Assembly: GCF_019649055.1 (NCBI RefSeq)
Contig: NW_026570331.1
Span: forward strand, 1-64,000
Length of the DNA stretch: 64,000 nt
Direction of reading: 5' to 3'
DNA from: Paramacrobiotus metropolitanus
Taxonomy: Eukaryota; Tardigrada; Eutardigrada; Parachela; Macrobiotidae
Part shown: one piece after another, positions 34,300 to 46,853 of the stretch
Layout of the letters: the number at the start of each line of letters is the position of its first letter
Position numbering within the stretch: the stretch's first letter is position 1
The notes under the pieces: model-generated
Seen by the model: only the letters and a program-made list of their open reading frames with translations
Databases searched by the model: none
Told to the model about the DNA's origin: nothing
Translations under genes and position numbers: made by a program

Positions 34300-34541
34300 C
34301 GGTACCGGCATCTGTGGAAAGGGTTAGGATCTGATCTTTTTTAAATCAAAATACATGTGACACGGTTTCTAACTGTGTCAGAAACCGTGTCACACGCATT
34401 TTTATTTAAGTTTTTTCTAGTTTTTCGATCCGGAGGTTACGGGGTTGTTGTACTATAAATCTTCTTCCTTGATATGTGTCCTGCATACGTAAATGCATGT
34501 GTTCCAGGCTCTATAGTGCCATGTACCGGGCTGTTTCTTTT
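34300..34541. mobile_element. Foldback repeat, copy 5, with internal palindrome
   Basis: Shares the GGCATCTGT...GATCT and terminal GCCATGTACCGGGCTGTTTCTTTTA blocks with copy 4. A perfect 15-bp-arm hairpin (34356-34370 and 34380-34394, TGTGACACGGTTTCT) occupies its middle. Confidence 0.55.
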
Positions 34542-35788
34542 AAAAAATGTTGCCTTTTCTTCCCGTTGCTTCGTTAGCGCATGCTGCTGCTTATTATCTG
34601 CGTATGTAGAACGCGTTGATTCTCTGACCGAGGCACCGTTTACGAGATTATGCAGTATAGCCGGTATTTAATTTCCTGGCCAATCGAGTACCGCATCAGC
34701 AATGTCGGTTCTCTCATTATTTTTCGCGTTTTCCCCGCTCGTCCAAAATGCGATGCACCCATGACCAGCTTCGTTTTAATTTTGCCGCTCTCGGCATGAA
34801 TGGCTAATAGTGGTTATTGTCCATAATCAAAACGATTCAGGGTTTACGTTGTGAGTACGCACGGCAATAACTGGCTTCCATGTTGATCATATGAACCATA
34901 AATGTGTGTTAACCATAACCTATAATGCTGTACACCTATCAATTATGACAGGCGCCTGATATTATTGCTGGACATACGTTAATCCCGCTTAATCGCAACC
35001 TTTAAGACAACAGTAATTCAGGGCTTTCCAGCAAATACATAATAATGTTGTGTTATTCTTAAGTGTACCTCTCCAAGCTCTGTTTTCTTCGCGACAGTAG
35101 AAGCGGCGAGAATGCTGAGCAAGTACAAAGTACTATACCTGCTTTGGGCTAATAAAAAAATAACAGAAACAAAACTTCAAGGGAATCTACCGAAAGCGCT
35201 GCATCTCCTGAGCCGCAAAAGGAAACCCCAACGACCGTCACAATGCCGTTATATGCATATACCGATACATATCAAAATACTCTAAAAACAGCATTTGACC
35301 GCATTACTTTGGTTTCCTTACAAATTTCGCGTCCTAGAAACTTAAATATTTAGCTTGCTGCTTTTGTTTTGCACATCCACGATAGGGACAATTAAGAACT
35401 AATTTGCCTGCAAATATATAAAGCGCAGTCTAGTTCACTGGAACTAATTAGAAGCATTTATCACGGATTAATTTTGTGGTTTTCCACGGAAAGGAGAGGA
35501 TATACATGTATGCATCCTCTGAAGTATACATCGTATTCGTATGGCATATTTATCTACTGTGCAGACAGTTGGCAAACAAGTGTAATTTTAAGTTACGTTA
35601 GGGAATTGTATGAATAATTCGTATTTTTTTGCGTAATATAATTTTTGCAGCGGTGGTAGTGCATTAATCGTGTAGAATCTTCAACCGTGAGAGATCTCGG
35701 AAATAATTTCATCCATGGTACTTTTTATTCGCGGTAAATTCTACACTATCCATACCGAATTTCTTTCGGTATCTGTTCCGTCTTTTTA
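34542..35788. other. No gene recognised
   Basis: AT-rich intergenic DNA; nothing supportable. Confidence 0.3.
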
Positions 35789-35796
35789 TTCAGTAC

Positions 35797-36658
35797 TAGG
35801 GTTGTTAACGGTGCGGTTTACCAGTGCACCGGTGCAATTTGAAAAATTGCGGTGCGGTTTTGAAAATAAATTGGTACAGGCGGTGCGGTTTTGGGAAAAT
35901 CACACCGGCGCACACCGGTGCGTCTGGGTAACTGCGTTACGTACACCGGTTAACCACCGGTTAACCGAAGGATATAATTATAATAATTTTGTAATTAAAA
36001 TAAATAATTTTGTGAAATGACGCTGCAAACTGGGTTGAAGTGGGTTCCCGCCCACAGGGTGCACAGGCTGACGCGATCGTAAATTTGTATTCTGTAACGT
36101 GTAGACCATTTCACTCGCAATTCACATGTCTAATTACTGAAGCTCGCTTGATACTATGGTTGCTGCAACAACCGGGCTGCCACAAGAAAGAGATTGTGCA
36201 GCACCGTGCGCAAGAGTTTGTCTTGATTTTCCACGCTCTGTAGTGTTGTTTCAGTCAATAAAACTCATAAAATAATCAGTTCTCGATATTTTACGTTTTG
36301 GAGCAGATAATGTCTACATCTTCATATTTAAACAGTTAAGGTTAGTAATGTCTGGCACGGTGCAGGCGTTGATGTGTCTTAAGCCTGGTATCCCACTGGC
36401 TACTGCAAAGCAGTGCCAAGAAGTTGTTGAAACTGATAAAAAATAAAATCGGTAATTAGTTGCTCTTTCGGCTATTTACTTGCGCTACACCGGTGTACAC
36501 CGGTGCGGTGCGGTGTGAAAAATTGCGGTGCGATTTCTGTTTTTCACCGCACCGTCCGGTGCGATTTTTTCCCTTTACACCGTATTAGGTGCGGTTTCTT
36601 GTAAAAACCGCACCGAAGGCACACCGGTGTACACCGCACCGCACCGTTAACAACCCTA
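35797..36658. mobile_element. hAT-like non-autonomous element with 8-bp target duplication
   Basis: Terminal inverted repeats TAGGGTTGTTAACGGTGCGG (35797-35816) and its complement ending at 36658. Flanked on both sides by TTCAGTAC (35789-35796 and 36659-36666), an 8-bp duplication typical of hAT transposons. The subterminal regions are packed with GGTGCGGTTTT and ACACCGGTG words, the likely transposase-binding repeats. The 862-bp unit has no transposase frame. Confidence 0.9.
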
Positions 36659-36666
36659 TTCAGTAC

Positions 36667-38060
36667 ACTTCATAGTTTACTTGCAGATACATACCTCGAA
36701 CATCTGCTGGAAGATTCTATTCCTTGTTCAGGCGGATCTTGCTGATATATGCGATATGACATGTTATAAGGTCACAGTACAATATATTTGTTAACGCACG
36801 CAAAACCTGGCACTTCATTATCCAGTATATCCACTGCGAAAAAACATTTCGAACCAGTTGTATTTGTTAGATTTAATCCACGAACAGCGAATGTTTTTGC
36901 GGTTAAATGAAGAATTTCCGCCGATTTCAGCTCGGTCTGCTTTAAAGACAGCAGTAACGAAAAATCAAAGGAGCACTGAAACAGACTAAGCGGTTATTGT
37001 GCTTTTCCATTGTCAGATATTTTTGAGTATTATTCTGCCTGATGCACGTTGGAAAAGTCGTTATTTCAATAAATTTACCATTATCCAAAAATCTGATAAG
37101 CGTTTGTAGAGCATACTGTATTTCAGTGCACGCGGTACATCGACACCTGAAAGAAAAATCAAGTAAATAAAAGGTAAGACTGTTCGCGAAATATCGCTTT
37201 GCACGAGCAGAATAATCCAGAGTCTCCGTGTACAAAGCGGAAAAACCAACCGGTTGACGGGAGCGTGCCACTAACGTAGCGACAGAGGAAGCTGCCGCTG
37301 GTGCGCCTGTAACCATTCATTTAGTTTAGCAGATCAATAATCGACCGGAGTACGGCGAAGAGCTTCTGATTCAGCGGAAGGCAAATATGAAGATCAAGTT
37401 CGCCCGGGAACAGAAACCAGTTCTACAAAAGTGTGACTGACTTTGGTTAAGTTGCTTTAGCTATTTTGCGAGTAGCTAACTATTAAAATTTTTACAAAAT
37501 TAAAATACATCTTGAAAATAGGAAACCCTGTCGTTCCCCGGTTTGCCATTGCCCACCAGAAAACATTTTTATAGGAAAAATATGTATTTATAGGATCGAA
37601 AATGCAGATTTTACGTGTACCTGAAACTGGAAAGTTTCGTTCATAGCAGCTTTCACAACTCCCGGGCCGTGGAGAATGCCGACAACTACGCTGGTGAACA
37701 AAAATCAGCAAACCACTTTAGGAGAATCCAGATGGGTGGCTCTATCTCAAGAATGCTTCCGTCAACGTGGCTGGAACGATAAAAAGGGTTACGGCGCTGA
37801 ACGAGGCGTTACATTTCCAACACTACTCTGTAATTTCTTTATCTTAGCGCGATCTAAACTCAGGTTTCGCTTATAACAAGAAGAAATAACGACTGACCTC
37901 ATCCCAACTTCCATTTCAATATGGCAAATAATTAGTCAATCTGGAGATGCAGCATTCTGCAGTCTGTCAATTTCTAAGGTATAGTAATACTGCCTAATAA
38001 ATTAAGATTGTTCTGTACGCAGTGTGTATGTAAACTTATCGTTGACCATGCCACCGCGCA
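36667..38060. other. No gene recognised
   Basis: Intergenic DNA. Short minus-strand frames near 36942-37316 and 37457-37711 lack domains. Confidence 0.3.
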
Positions 38061-38200
38061 CACATACGGTATAAATAACATACCGCACAGTATGCTACGG
38101 CTGCGCGGTTAGCGACACAGGTACTTTCATAATTATTATCCGTTACTCGATAACAATAAATTTATTTATACAACCTGGGGCATGATAAAGGTGGCAGTTT
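38061..38200. repeat. Dispersed repeat, copy 2 (inverted relative to 15.3 kb)
   Basis: Contains ACATACCGCACAGTATGC (38078-38095) and GGCTGCGCGGTTAGCG (38099-38114), exact complements of words at 15.4 kb, and ATACAACCTGGGG near 38165. Confidence 0.6.
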
Positions 38201-40556
38201 TGTCTAAATAAATTTCTGTCTTGTTCGAAATAAAGGTGTCATTGTGCATGACTGTACACACAAGCCGATTAAAGTACTTTGCCTGAAAAATCTCGAGAGG
38301 TCAGCGCAACACTCAAATGACGCTCCAAACAGATAATCTATCGTAGAAACGAGATCAGTGATAACTAACGACTTCTAGCGTGGCCTCAGATTGTGTTTTC
38401 CCTGATGTCCATTGTTGTGCATATGAGGCAATCAGATTACTATGGAATGTGGATATGTCTAAATTTCGTACATAGTTAGTAAGTCCAGTTCCGACTGGAT
38501 GCAGACTAACGCTGTTCAAAATTTCGGCATATGTGTTTGGGCGTATGTATTAACCGTACACGGAGGAACAAAATTTATCTTCCACCGTGATTTTTAAGGC
38601 CGGCAATGCTTCGAGACTCGCTGGTGCTCGCTGGACTGTAAATAATTTTCTGCCCCACAGAGAGGGCCACCTGTTAGAGCTCTGGCTTCAACAGCAAGGG
38701 AAAATCCTTATTTACAAGAAACTCATGTAAGCTTACTCAATTTAGCATATTCGTGTTACCTGGAAATTATTAACTGGCACAGGATCCAGTGAGCTGATGT
38801 GTATCTACAGAATATTCCATTCATCATCAGCCAGTTTTCTCATGATGTACTCGTACAACACCAGCACTCCAGAATCCAGAAAGGGAGGGATTAATTTTCA
38901 TTTCCCAAACTTATCGATTATGTCAAGCCGGTGCTCTTCCATTCTACGGACTACAGTACGGTAGCGGCCCGTAGCCCGACCGTCGTTTTCTTCCTGCTGG
39001 GCATTGCAGGCTTTGTACTGAAAGTCAAGCAAGAGGGATTATTTCTCCATAGCTCCTAGCCTGGTAGAAGCATTACTGGTCCTATTCTGGTTGATTGCTT
39101 TGCCAGGCTCTAGTTAATTAAAGAAAATGGCCACTCTGTTCACTACCTTTCAGTCTGTGCATTACCCTGCGACCTGCGTACCGTTCGCTCAGTTCACTAC
39201 CATTTCGGTTTTCGCTTTTCATGTTTTTCAATAATCAGACGGGAGAAGAAACTTTGCAGAATATTTTCCACCACCATACAGGAAATGTTGTACACAGCGT
39301 GGCAGGTGTTCGTGAACGTAGTGGTCACCTTAAAACAATGTTTATATAAACGTCATAACACGTGCAGCAGGGCAAAAATTATTGTGAGGAAAAAAGGCAC
39401 ATGGGTACGAAAATATCCGTAGACCTCTGCGGTGCAACCGATGCGGTGCTACACTGTGTGCTTTGTTTGCACCTGGACCTGTAGTGCCTTACCAGGTAGT
39501 AAGTAGCCATCAAAATTACCAAAAACAGTTAGCGTGAGCACACTTATTCCTAATTAGGATTTAGAAGTGACAAAAAAATTCCTCGCGCGGGCTTACCGGT
39601 AAAATACTTACCACAAAACACAGGTCCACAGCCGTAACAAACAGAATAACTGAATTACGAATGTTGACGCGGCTGTCGAACTGGACTAACATCCTTCAGT
39701 GGAGAAGAACCAAAAGTAGGACTCGAATGCTGATCCTAGTTTTTTTTTCATTTCCCTGTGGAATATTTAATGCGCCGTGCAACTCGTCTGTAAACTATTG
39801 CAGAAGAGCGGCAAAAATTGTGGGCATGCAGAATGGCAGAAAACCGCCTCCCTTGCTAGCTTCTTTCAATAGTTAAGTATGGAAGTTTATCGCGACAACG
39901 CTAAGAGAGTGCTGAGAATTATTCCTTCCCATACTAAATGGAATGGAGTTTTCATTATTTTATATAAGTCCAGTACAAGGCGCAGTCCTTTAATTAAGTG
40001 TGCTGAGTCACGGTGGTGAAGTCACAGAAGGCAGAACACAGAACACTTGCAAATTATTTAATTGTCGTTGATTTGTTTGGCATGACGTTGTCAGCTGTAT
40101 CATGATGGGTAAATTGTAGTCTTGGAAATTAAAAACAACCGAGATCTTTAGTTGCTTTGGCGTAAATCGATTGTCGATATTGACGATATAAGGTGTGGGC
40201 AGCAACAGCTGCTTTTTCTCGGGTAAAATAAAGGAGCTGCTAGTGGCATAGTCGCTGTTTCGGAAGCGATTACGAACACCATCGTTGTAATTAGTGGTTA
40301 TTCTCACACCAAGACTGACATGACTCATTCACCCGCTCAAAAAATATTAAGGTACGGTACAATAATGATATAGGTGCAATACAATGTTGCGCCACCAGTC
40401 TTTAAGCACCGTAAATTAAAGGGTACATTACGCGCATTGGACAGTCAGTAAGGCAGTTTCTCCAGAACAGATTTAAAGGTTACCCTTTCTTTAAATATTA
40501 ATTCGTGCGCATGAAAACTGGCCGTAACGTAACGTCTGCACAATGACTAGAGAAAG
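38201..40556. other. No gene recognised
   Basis: AT-rich intergenic DNA with scattered short frames (e.g. 39661-39876, 40008-40328), none supported. Confidence 0.3.
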
Positions 40557-41007
40557 TTAAGGGAAGTGGCCCGGTACATGGTACCAAATTCGTGTACATG
40601 CGCGAAAACTTTACTTTCGCGCACTCCCAAACACTTGTTTGTTTCGGTTTATGACATTTTGTAGCCACAAGATTTGGATACACTGGCGTGAAAACCGTTT
40701 GTGCGCGCAACATCCGGTTCGGGAGTTATGGCTGTTAGAAATTCCAAAAAGTTTAAATGCGTTCAGGTGTACCAAAAGTCTCATTATGGACCGATTTCCC
40801 TCAAATTTTGCACGTAAATGCAATACCTAACCATGAAAATTATTTTTACATCGATGCAGACTTCCATGATTTGTTTCAAATTTTTAAATGGATTTTAAAA
40901 CTTTTGAAATTCATTTTAAAATTTGAAAAACATGCTAGAACAGTGGATCGGTGTAAAAACGTTCTTCGTGGTTATCTGCATTTACGTGCAAAATTTGAGG
41001 GAGATAC
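40557..41007. mobile_element. Foldback repeat, copy 6
   Basis: The best-preserved left arm: TTAAGGGAAGTGGCCCGGTA start, TTTCGCGCACTCCCAAACA (40615-40633), TTTGTGCGCGCAACATCCGG (40698-40717), GGTGTACCAAAAGTCTCATT, then an AT-rich palindromic centre (AAATTTTTAAATGGATTTT and ATTCATTTTAAAATTTG) and the start of the right arm (GCATTTACGTGCAAAATTTG). It is truncated before the right terminal repeat. Confidence 0.75.
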
Positions 41008-42109
41008 CCCGCACGAGCAAGTAGACTAACATTCAAGAAGAGACTTTCACAGAATGAGGGCCCTACGCAAAGGAAACTGGTAATATTACTAACGATGGTA
41101 GGTAATTTACAATAAACAAAAATGTTCAGCATGGATAATGGATAAAATTCAAGTACAGAGCACTCACACTGTGGCCATTAAAGGCCCTTGCTAGTTAAGT
41201 TTTCCCTACGACTGATCGATCAAAACTTATTCAGTCTTTGCCAGGTTAGTTGGCATAAAGTTAAATTGGTGGCCACATAATTCAGTGGTGATTTGGTACT
41301 GCAGTGGCAACTTGTAAGCTGCCGATTACGCACCCGTATGCAAAAACTTTTGATGGCCCGTTGGTGACGCTGGCAAATTTAGCGTATTATCCCAAAATCA
41401 GTTAAGCAGCTACAGGCACAGTAATTAATGCCAGCACAATCTGCAAAGTGCACTGTGCACATCACGTTTTTAGTCAGCTGAAACGTCACCAGGGAACACT
41501 TTACTGACAGATGTCATTTAAAGCGTAGAACAATGGTAAAATGCAACGCCATATCCTTTCTAGAATCCAAGCTGTATCGCCTGCCCTGCTCCTGGAAACG
41601 GCCAAGTGGCGGTTGTGCCTGATATCCAATAATACTATACAAAAATACGCACAGTAATCGCTCGTTTGTTCTCCAAAACAGAACAGTTCCTACGGTCCTT
41701 ATTTAACAGACAAACGTTCTTTCCGAAAAGCGGAAGCAAAGCTAATAAAGGTCACATCTTTATTCAATTTGTCACGGGGAAATTTAAGATGAAAAAGACC
41801 TTGTCTGGTTGATCAATTCTTTTAAGAGGGGCAACCGGTGACTCTGGCGCATCATTACTCTATCTAAACGTATTTCTTGCCCAGTTGTCTAGCGCTCAGT
41901 AGTGACAGTAGTGACATTTCATCCGGCAACCGGTTACACGTGTCAGTCAGGCATTTTCGCCATCTTTTTACTTCTCAGTTCCTTTTGCCGATCCCATAAA
42001 GCGGTATGGCAAAAACGAATATAAACTCTGCACCTTTCATTCCAGCAAATAAAATATCCAGAGTGTTTCACGCTTGCGATTAATTATTTGTCGCCTGCTA
42101 ACCATACCC
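41008..42109. other. Upstream region of the receptor gene; nothing specific seen
   Basis: Intergenic sequence with GTCACCGG/TTGCC repeats near 41340-41520. ATATAAA near 42020 could be a TATA element for the receptor gene at 42110. Confidence 0.25.
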
Positions 42110-43106
42110 ATGGCCGCCCCTGGAAGTTTAAATTACTGGGAAGTTCACTTTGACATCTTCAACAACACCCTCCTCATCAACAGCAGCGCCCACCATCTGC
42201 CCAGTATGCAGCAAGGCTGGACTGTCCTCCTGGCTTTCAAGACCGTCGCCTCCATCCTCTCCATCATCCTCAACGCCGGCGCTCTCATGTTCCACATCAT
42301 CTACCCAGGCCAAATCACCCATTTCACCGTGTACCTTGTGGCGCTTTTTATCGCTAACACCGTATTCTTAATTACCGTGCGCCCAATGGGGACAATAATC
42401 GAATTGTCCGGTGTCTTTTTGTGGGGATACCCGATGTGTGTCTTCTACAACTACTGTCAACGCGTGTTGACCGTGGTCCCCGGGATGTGCCACCTGCTGA
42501 TCTCCGTCAACCGGTTATGGGCGGTGCGTTTTTCGATTTCCTACCGCGACAAGCATACCAAGAAAACAGCGGCACTGATTTGCGTGGCGATGGTCGGTTA
42601 CGTGCATATATATCCTCGACTTGCCGCCGTTCCTGGTGGACATGCTGTACTATTACCACCCCACCACGGATAAAAAGTGTCAACATGTTTCGGGGAAGCT
42701 GCTTAACTGGAATCGGACCGAAGTCATCCTGGACCGTGTCGCTCCGACCGTTTTCATTTTGGTATCCTACGTGTATATTATGGTACGGCGCTGGCGGAAG
42801 AAGTCCCCTGCAAAGGTTGTAACGGAGATCGCGTTGAAAGAATCCAAGAAGGAGAAGGTCGAGGCATAAGACAAGACGCAGTCCTTGAAGCCGGTACAGC
42901 GAACAGTGAAACCGTTTGTGGTGTTGACGCTGACCTCGGTCAGTGTGCTGGTGTGCTGGGTGCCGGGGTACACGTACCACTTTTGTGGTGCCTTCTTAAA
43001 CAAACAGTTGGGCGGGAAAGTGCTGGACGAAGTGTCTATTTTGTACGCGCTGCAGATGGTCTTTGATCCGTTGATGTGGTTTTTCAGTTTACACAAACCC
43101 AAGTAG
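42110..43106 (+). pseudogene. Rhodopsin-like seven-helix receptor with a frameshift and a stop
   Basis: ATG at 42110 sits in a good context (CCC before ATGG). The N-terminus has N-glycosylation sites (NNT, NSS), then TM1 (TVLLAFKTVASILSIILNAG), TM2, and TM3 ending SVNRLWAV, where the family's DRY motif is NRL. In TM4 the frame breaks at the ATATAT run 42606-42612 (one base extra or two lost); the next frame continues ILDLPPFLVDMLYYY, a loop Cys (DKKCQ) and TM5. An in-frame TAA at 42867-42869 interrupts the basic third loop, and the same frame resumes with TM6 carrying CWVP and TM7 with DPLMWF in place of NPxxY, ending TAG at 43106. It is intronless. A recent pseudogene or a gene with sequence errors; the ligand is unknown. 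Confidence 0.75.
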
Positions 43107-43325
43107 AGCATTCAAGTTATTCGTAGTTGAGTCAATTATTCTTTGTTTTTGTGAACGTTTTTGCAAGTTTCAGCGCTTAACTGAGCGGAAACTGTTGAAA
43201 AGCAAGGTGTATGCCTGAGAAACTTGTGAACAATTTCAAAATTCTTGTATTCGTACTATACGCATCATTAAATTGAGGATAACTTATTACTTCTTTTGTT
43301 ACATAAGCGTTGTTCTCGTTCCGCT

Positions 43326-43514
43326 TTATTGGAGCATACAGTGGCACATGCTCCTGGGATTGATCTTGGGGACGGAAATTTCTTTATAATCTCCTTTGCT
43401 AATAATAAATAGTGCAGTATGCAAAGTCAGTTCCAAATTCCGCAGTTCCGGAACATGTTTCAGTTCTGTTGAACATTGAATTCCTGTGATCTGATGCTCT
43501 ATACGATCGACCAA
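43326..43514 (-). CDS. Possible 3' exon on the minus strand (tentative)
   Basis: The frame reads HVPELRNLELTLHTALFIIS and ends in TAA that is part of an AATAAA hexamer (complement of 43324-43330). The amphipathic L..L.L....A.F pattern is compatible with a nuclear-receptor ligand-binding helix, and the place fits a terminal exon of gene B. No acceptor could be fixed. Chance is a real alternative. Confidence 0.2.
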   Translation of the reverse strand: MVDRIEHQITGIQCSTELKHVPELRNLELTLHTALFIISKGDYKEISVPKINPRSMCHCMLQ

Positions 43515-45280
43515 GTGACATCACTTAAACTAATGAGATTGGAAAGTACTGGACGCAGTTTTCTTGAATTGCAGCAATCGAAGACATTTATCATAGCACA
43601 TTTAATAAACTGACGGGTTATAGACTGTACTCGTATAACATTTTTCCGCACGCGGTAGTTATACGACGTTACTATCTTCTCTACGAGGTTGATGTACTAT
43701 ATTTTATTACTTGTCAGCTTGCTAACCAGGGGTAAGTACTGTGTTCGCACTAAACCATATTATGAGCTCCATTCGTACAAATTTATAGTAACAATAATTA
43801 TAACATTCCCAGCCGATCGCTTTGTTGAATGCGTAAATCTTCGAATCATTAGGGGTTGTCTCTTGATACTGTAGAAGGAACGCAAGATGAAATTATTTGC
43901 AAGAGCACCTCGTTCCGCAGGGGCATGCGATATGATGTGCCGTCAACTGTTAAAGTCGCATGCATTTCTTTAGCCGAATAATGGGCTCATGGCGCTGTCA
44001 GGATTGAAAGGCTATCTAAAACTAATACATACGCATGTCATCAGGCAGACGGTATTCCAACTTCTGGTAGATGTACATCTGCATAAACAGTTTAAAGTGT
44101 AAAATATATACTACGTGTAAAGGATAAGTGTAAAAGGTAAAATTAAAAATACAGGATAAGAAAAAAAAGTTTTACCGAATACGAAACTTGGAAGCCGTTA
44201 ATTAGAGTATCTCAGCGCACGGTCTTTCGCAGTTTCGCTGTTCTTTTTTCTGTTCTCGTACCACTGCAGTCAGTAAAAAATTTCACTATTAAATGCGCCT
44301 GGCGCTGCAGCAATAATGGCACTGCCCAATCATAAGGAGTGCAAGTGACCTTTTACAACACTGTAGCGTAGAGCCGGCAATATATATTCTAATCTTGTAA
44401 TTAAAAAAATAATCTAAAACTAATCTTTTAAAGGGCACTCCAACCAAGTGCTGGTCAACTTTCACCATACAAAATGTCCTGAAGTGAAGGAATTCACTGG
44501 ACTAGCTCCAAAAATTGTTAGCAAATATTATTAATGTTACCGCTTCCGGTGTCGACTGTGGGCGCTAGAACCCCGGCTGTTGGGCGATTGGTACTCTCGT
44601 GATCGGCTGTGGCGGTGACCATGGGTCAGCGAGAAGCCGGCCGACCGGTGGTCGGCGGAAGAGAGTGACCAGTGCCCTGCGCAACCGAAGGCCCCTTTAT
44701 TGAGCAACGCAAAAGAACAGCAGCGTGTGGCGGGTGGTAAAGAGCAAATCACTCGCGCGCACTCGAACAAGAAATGCAAGAACATCGGTCAGAAACGCAG
44801 AACCCAACGCGGGCACAGAAACAATGCCGAGCGCAAACAGCAGGCGCGTGAGTGCCGGCGGCCGCTTTGATCTAAGCGGCCAGAGCGAATCGCAGCGCCA
44901 CCAACAGAGGTAACTGGCTACACACGGCGAAAAGGGGAAAAGCGGAAGCACACAACCTCCCTCTAACATTAACATCAATTAACGTTATTAATTGTAACTT
45001 AACTGCAAATATTAACTGCATACACTCCATTCCATTAATTACTGTACCTATAGTGTCAAAAGACCAAATTTCGTAAATTTCGCATTTGAGGGGAAGACGA
45101 AGATGAATCTTGAATCTTGTATAATAATAATGCACGAAAGTTTCTACCCTAGACCCAGAATGCAAATTATGACTATGTACAAGTACAGTTAGTTTTGTAA
45201 AACAATAATGGTGATTTATAAGCTACCCTTGACCGGAAATGTTATTATAATAATTATACACTGACCGAATGTAAACCTAC
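43515..45280. other. No confirmed gene; includes a GC-rich patch
   Basis: 44530-44920 is GC-rich with an 8-bp hairpin GGCCGCTT...AAGCGGCC near 44862-44885. Minus-strand frames there lack known domains. If gene B has further exons, they should be here. Confidence 0.25.
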
Positions 45281-45503
45281 ACTGGCTGTTTTCAGTCAGA
45301 ATCTTATCGACATGCTCCATTAATCGTTCGTCGATATCCCATTCCATCCATTCCATATCCGACACCACCGACAAAACGTCGTCACCATCGTCTTGCGGCA
45401 CGTCTCTGCCGTCACACATCGTCCCAATCGTAGTGTCCGGAGGTGAAATGGGCACAACGTCCAAACGCGACGTGGACAACCAAGAGCAGTTGTCAGCCGG
45501 CGA
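45281..45503 (-). CDS. Nuclear-receptor-like gene B, exon after the zinc fingers
   Basis: Acceptor TTTTGATTAG (AG at 45505-45504), phase 0, then SPADNCSWLSTSRLDVVPIS, an acidic hinge and DIDERLMEHVDKILTENSQ, ending at GTAGGT (donor 45280) with one base of the next codon. This mirrors the gene A exon at 26277-26088 in phase at both ends and in its final block. The hinge part has diverged completely, the end block has not, which suggests selection on that block. Confidence 0.7.
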
Positions 45504-46237
45504 CTAATCAAAACAACCAGCGACAACTGATTAGATGGGCTGTGAGTCTGTAACCCTATGTATTCCCCGAATCAGACATGCAGCACGTAAAAGTGCGGCT
45601 TATGCATAGTGCATACTGAGCGCGACGTAACTATGTTAGCGCTTACGACGGTAGCCAGTTCGCTATGTTTGCCAACTGTGACGAACTAATACCTCCAGTG
45701 TTAAATTATAAAGACTTAAATTTATTTAATTTATGGCATAACTACGAGTACGCTTTGATAATTTGTTATGGTAACGATAATTTGCGTGCACAAGCCATAC
45801 ATGTAGCGCGTCGTAAGGTGATGTTTGGCGTAACCTTCGAATTCATATTATTATTATTCTTTCCTGTATTCCTAATCCTACGTGCTGTTCTCATCCGAAC
45901 GGGCTTGAAGGTAGAATGTCAAACTCTTAATGCAGTTCACAGCCGGCTAATTTTCAAAGGTGCAGTTTACTATTGGTTGTAAATTCTTGGTGCTTTAATT
46001 CGCAACTACGAGTATTATGTGGCTTTGACTAAACTTAGTGACTGTTTATCGTTGTACGAGTATGAATTTATCAGTACTTCTAGCTAGTAAACACAAAGTT
46101 TCAAACGCAAACGCAGCCGCAGGCTCAGTTACAGCACTCACAAGTCAAAAATTTAAACATTCCGAGGTAAGTTACGATTTATGTAATTGCATTGATTTCA
46201 TCTGTTCGCGCGAAGGCGTTACCGGATGTGTCTGTAC

Positions 46238-46429
46238 GTAAGTGTGTAGGGCCTTTCTCTGGAGTGGAACCGACTTGCGTTGCGGAAGGCGCATACCCTG
46301 CTCCCTGCATTTCCGGTAACGACATGCTCGACAGTGTCGTTTGCAACGAAAATCCACTGGACAGGACGTCATCATTGGGCAGCGGTAGGGTTCATCTTCA
46401 TTTTTGCCAGCCGTCCGCGCGAAGAAAGC
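46238..46429 (-). CDS. Nuclear-receptor-like gene B, second zinc finger exon
   Basis: Acceptor ATTCTTATAATAG (AG at 46431-46430), then AFFARTAGKNEDEPYR and finger 2: CPMMTSCPVDFRCKRHCRAC, then RYRKCREQGMRLP, the nuclear receptor C-x5-C-x9-C-x2-C pattern with the CRY.KC...GM signature. Two phase-0 donors are possible, at 46237 (GTACAG) or 46222 (GTAACG). It is about 60% identical to the gene A exon in the finger and shares AFFART and EPYRCPM, so A and B are clear paralogues. Confidence 0.8.
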
Positions 46430-46853
46430 CTATTATAAGAATGGCATACCAGCATTGAAGTTAGTAGGTTAATCAACACTAAACCGTACTCTTGCGTTAA
46501 TCACGGTACCCGCATAAACTATTGCTGATGTAACTGCCAACGATTCCGGTTAACTGTAACTGCGAAGCGCACAGTTACGCACTGCGATAACCGTAGTGCA
46601 GTGGCGTTATCTTCGTGCCTGGTATCGCTCTACCTGTACCTTTACATGCTCAATTTGTCGACTTTTGGGTACACTTAACGGACGTCCTAAGATCATGCGA
46701 GACCAAAACGATTTTGGATGGTTTTTTAATGTTTAAAAATTTGATGGTTTTAATTAGTGTGAACCTGCACAGGCGATTTGTTATGTATGCTGGCCAAAGC
46801 CGAATAAATTCAATATTTGTCGACAGGCTTGTACCTTTTACTAAATGTTATAA

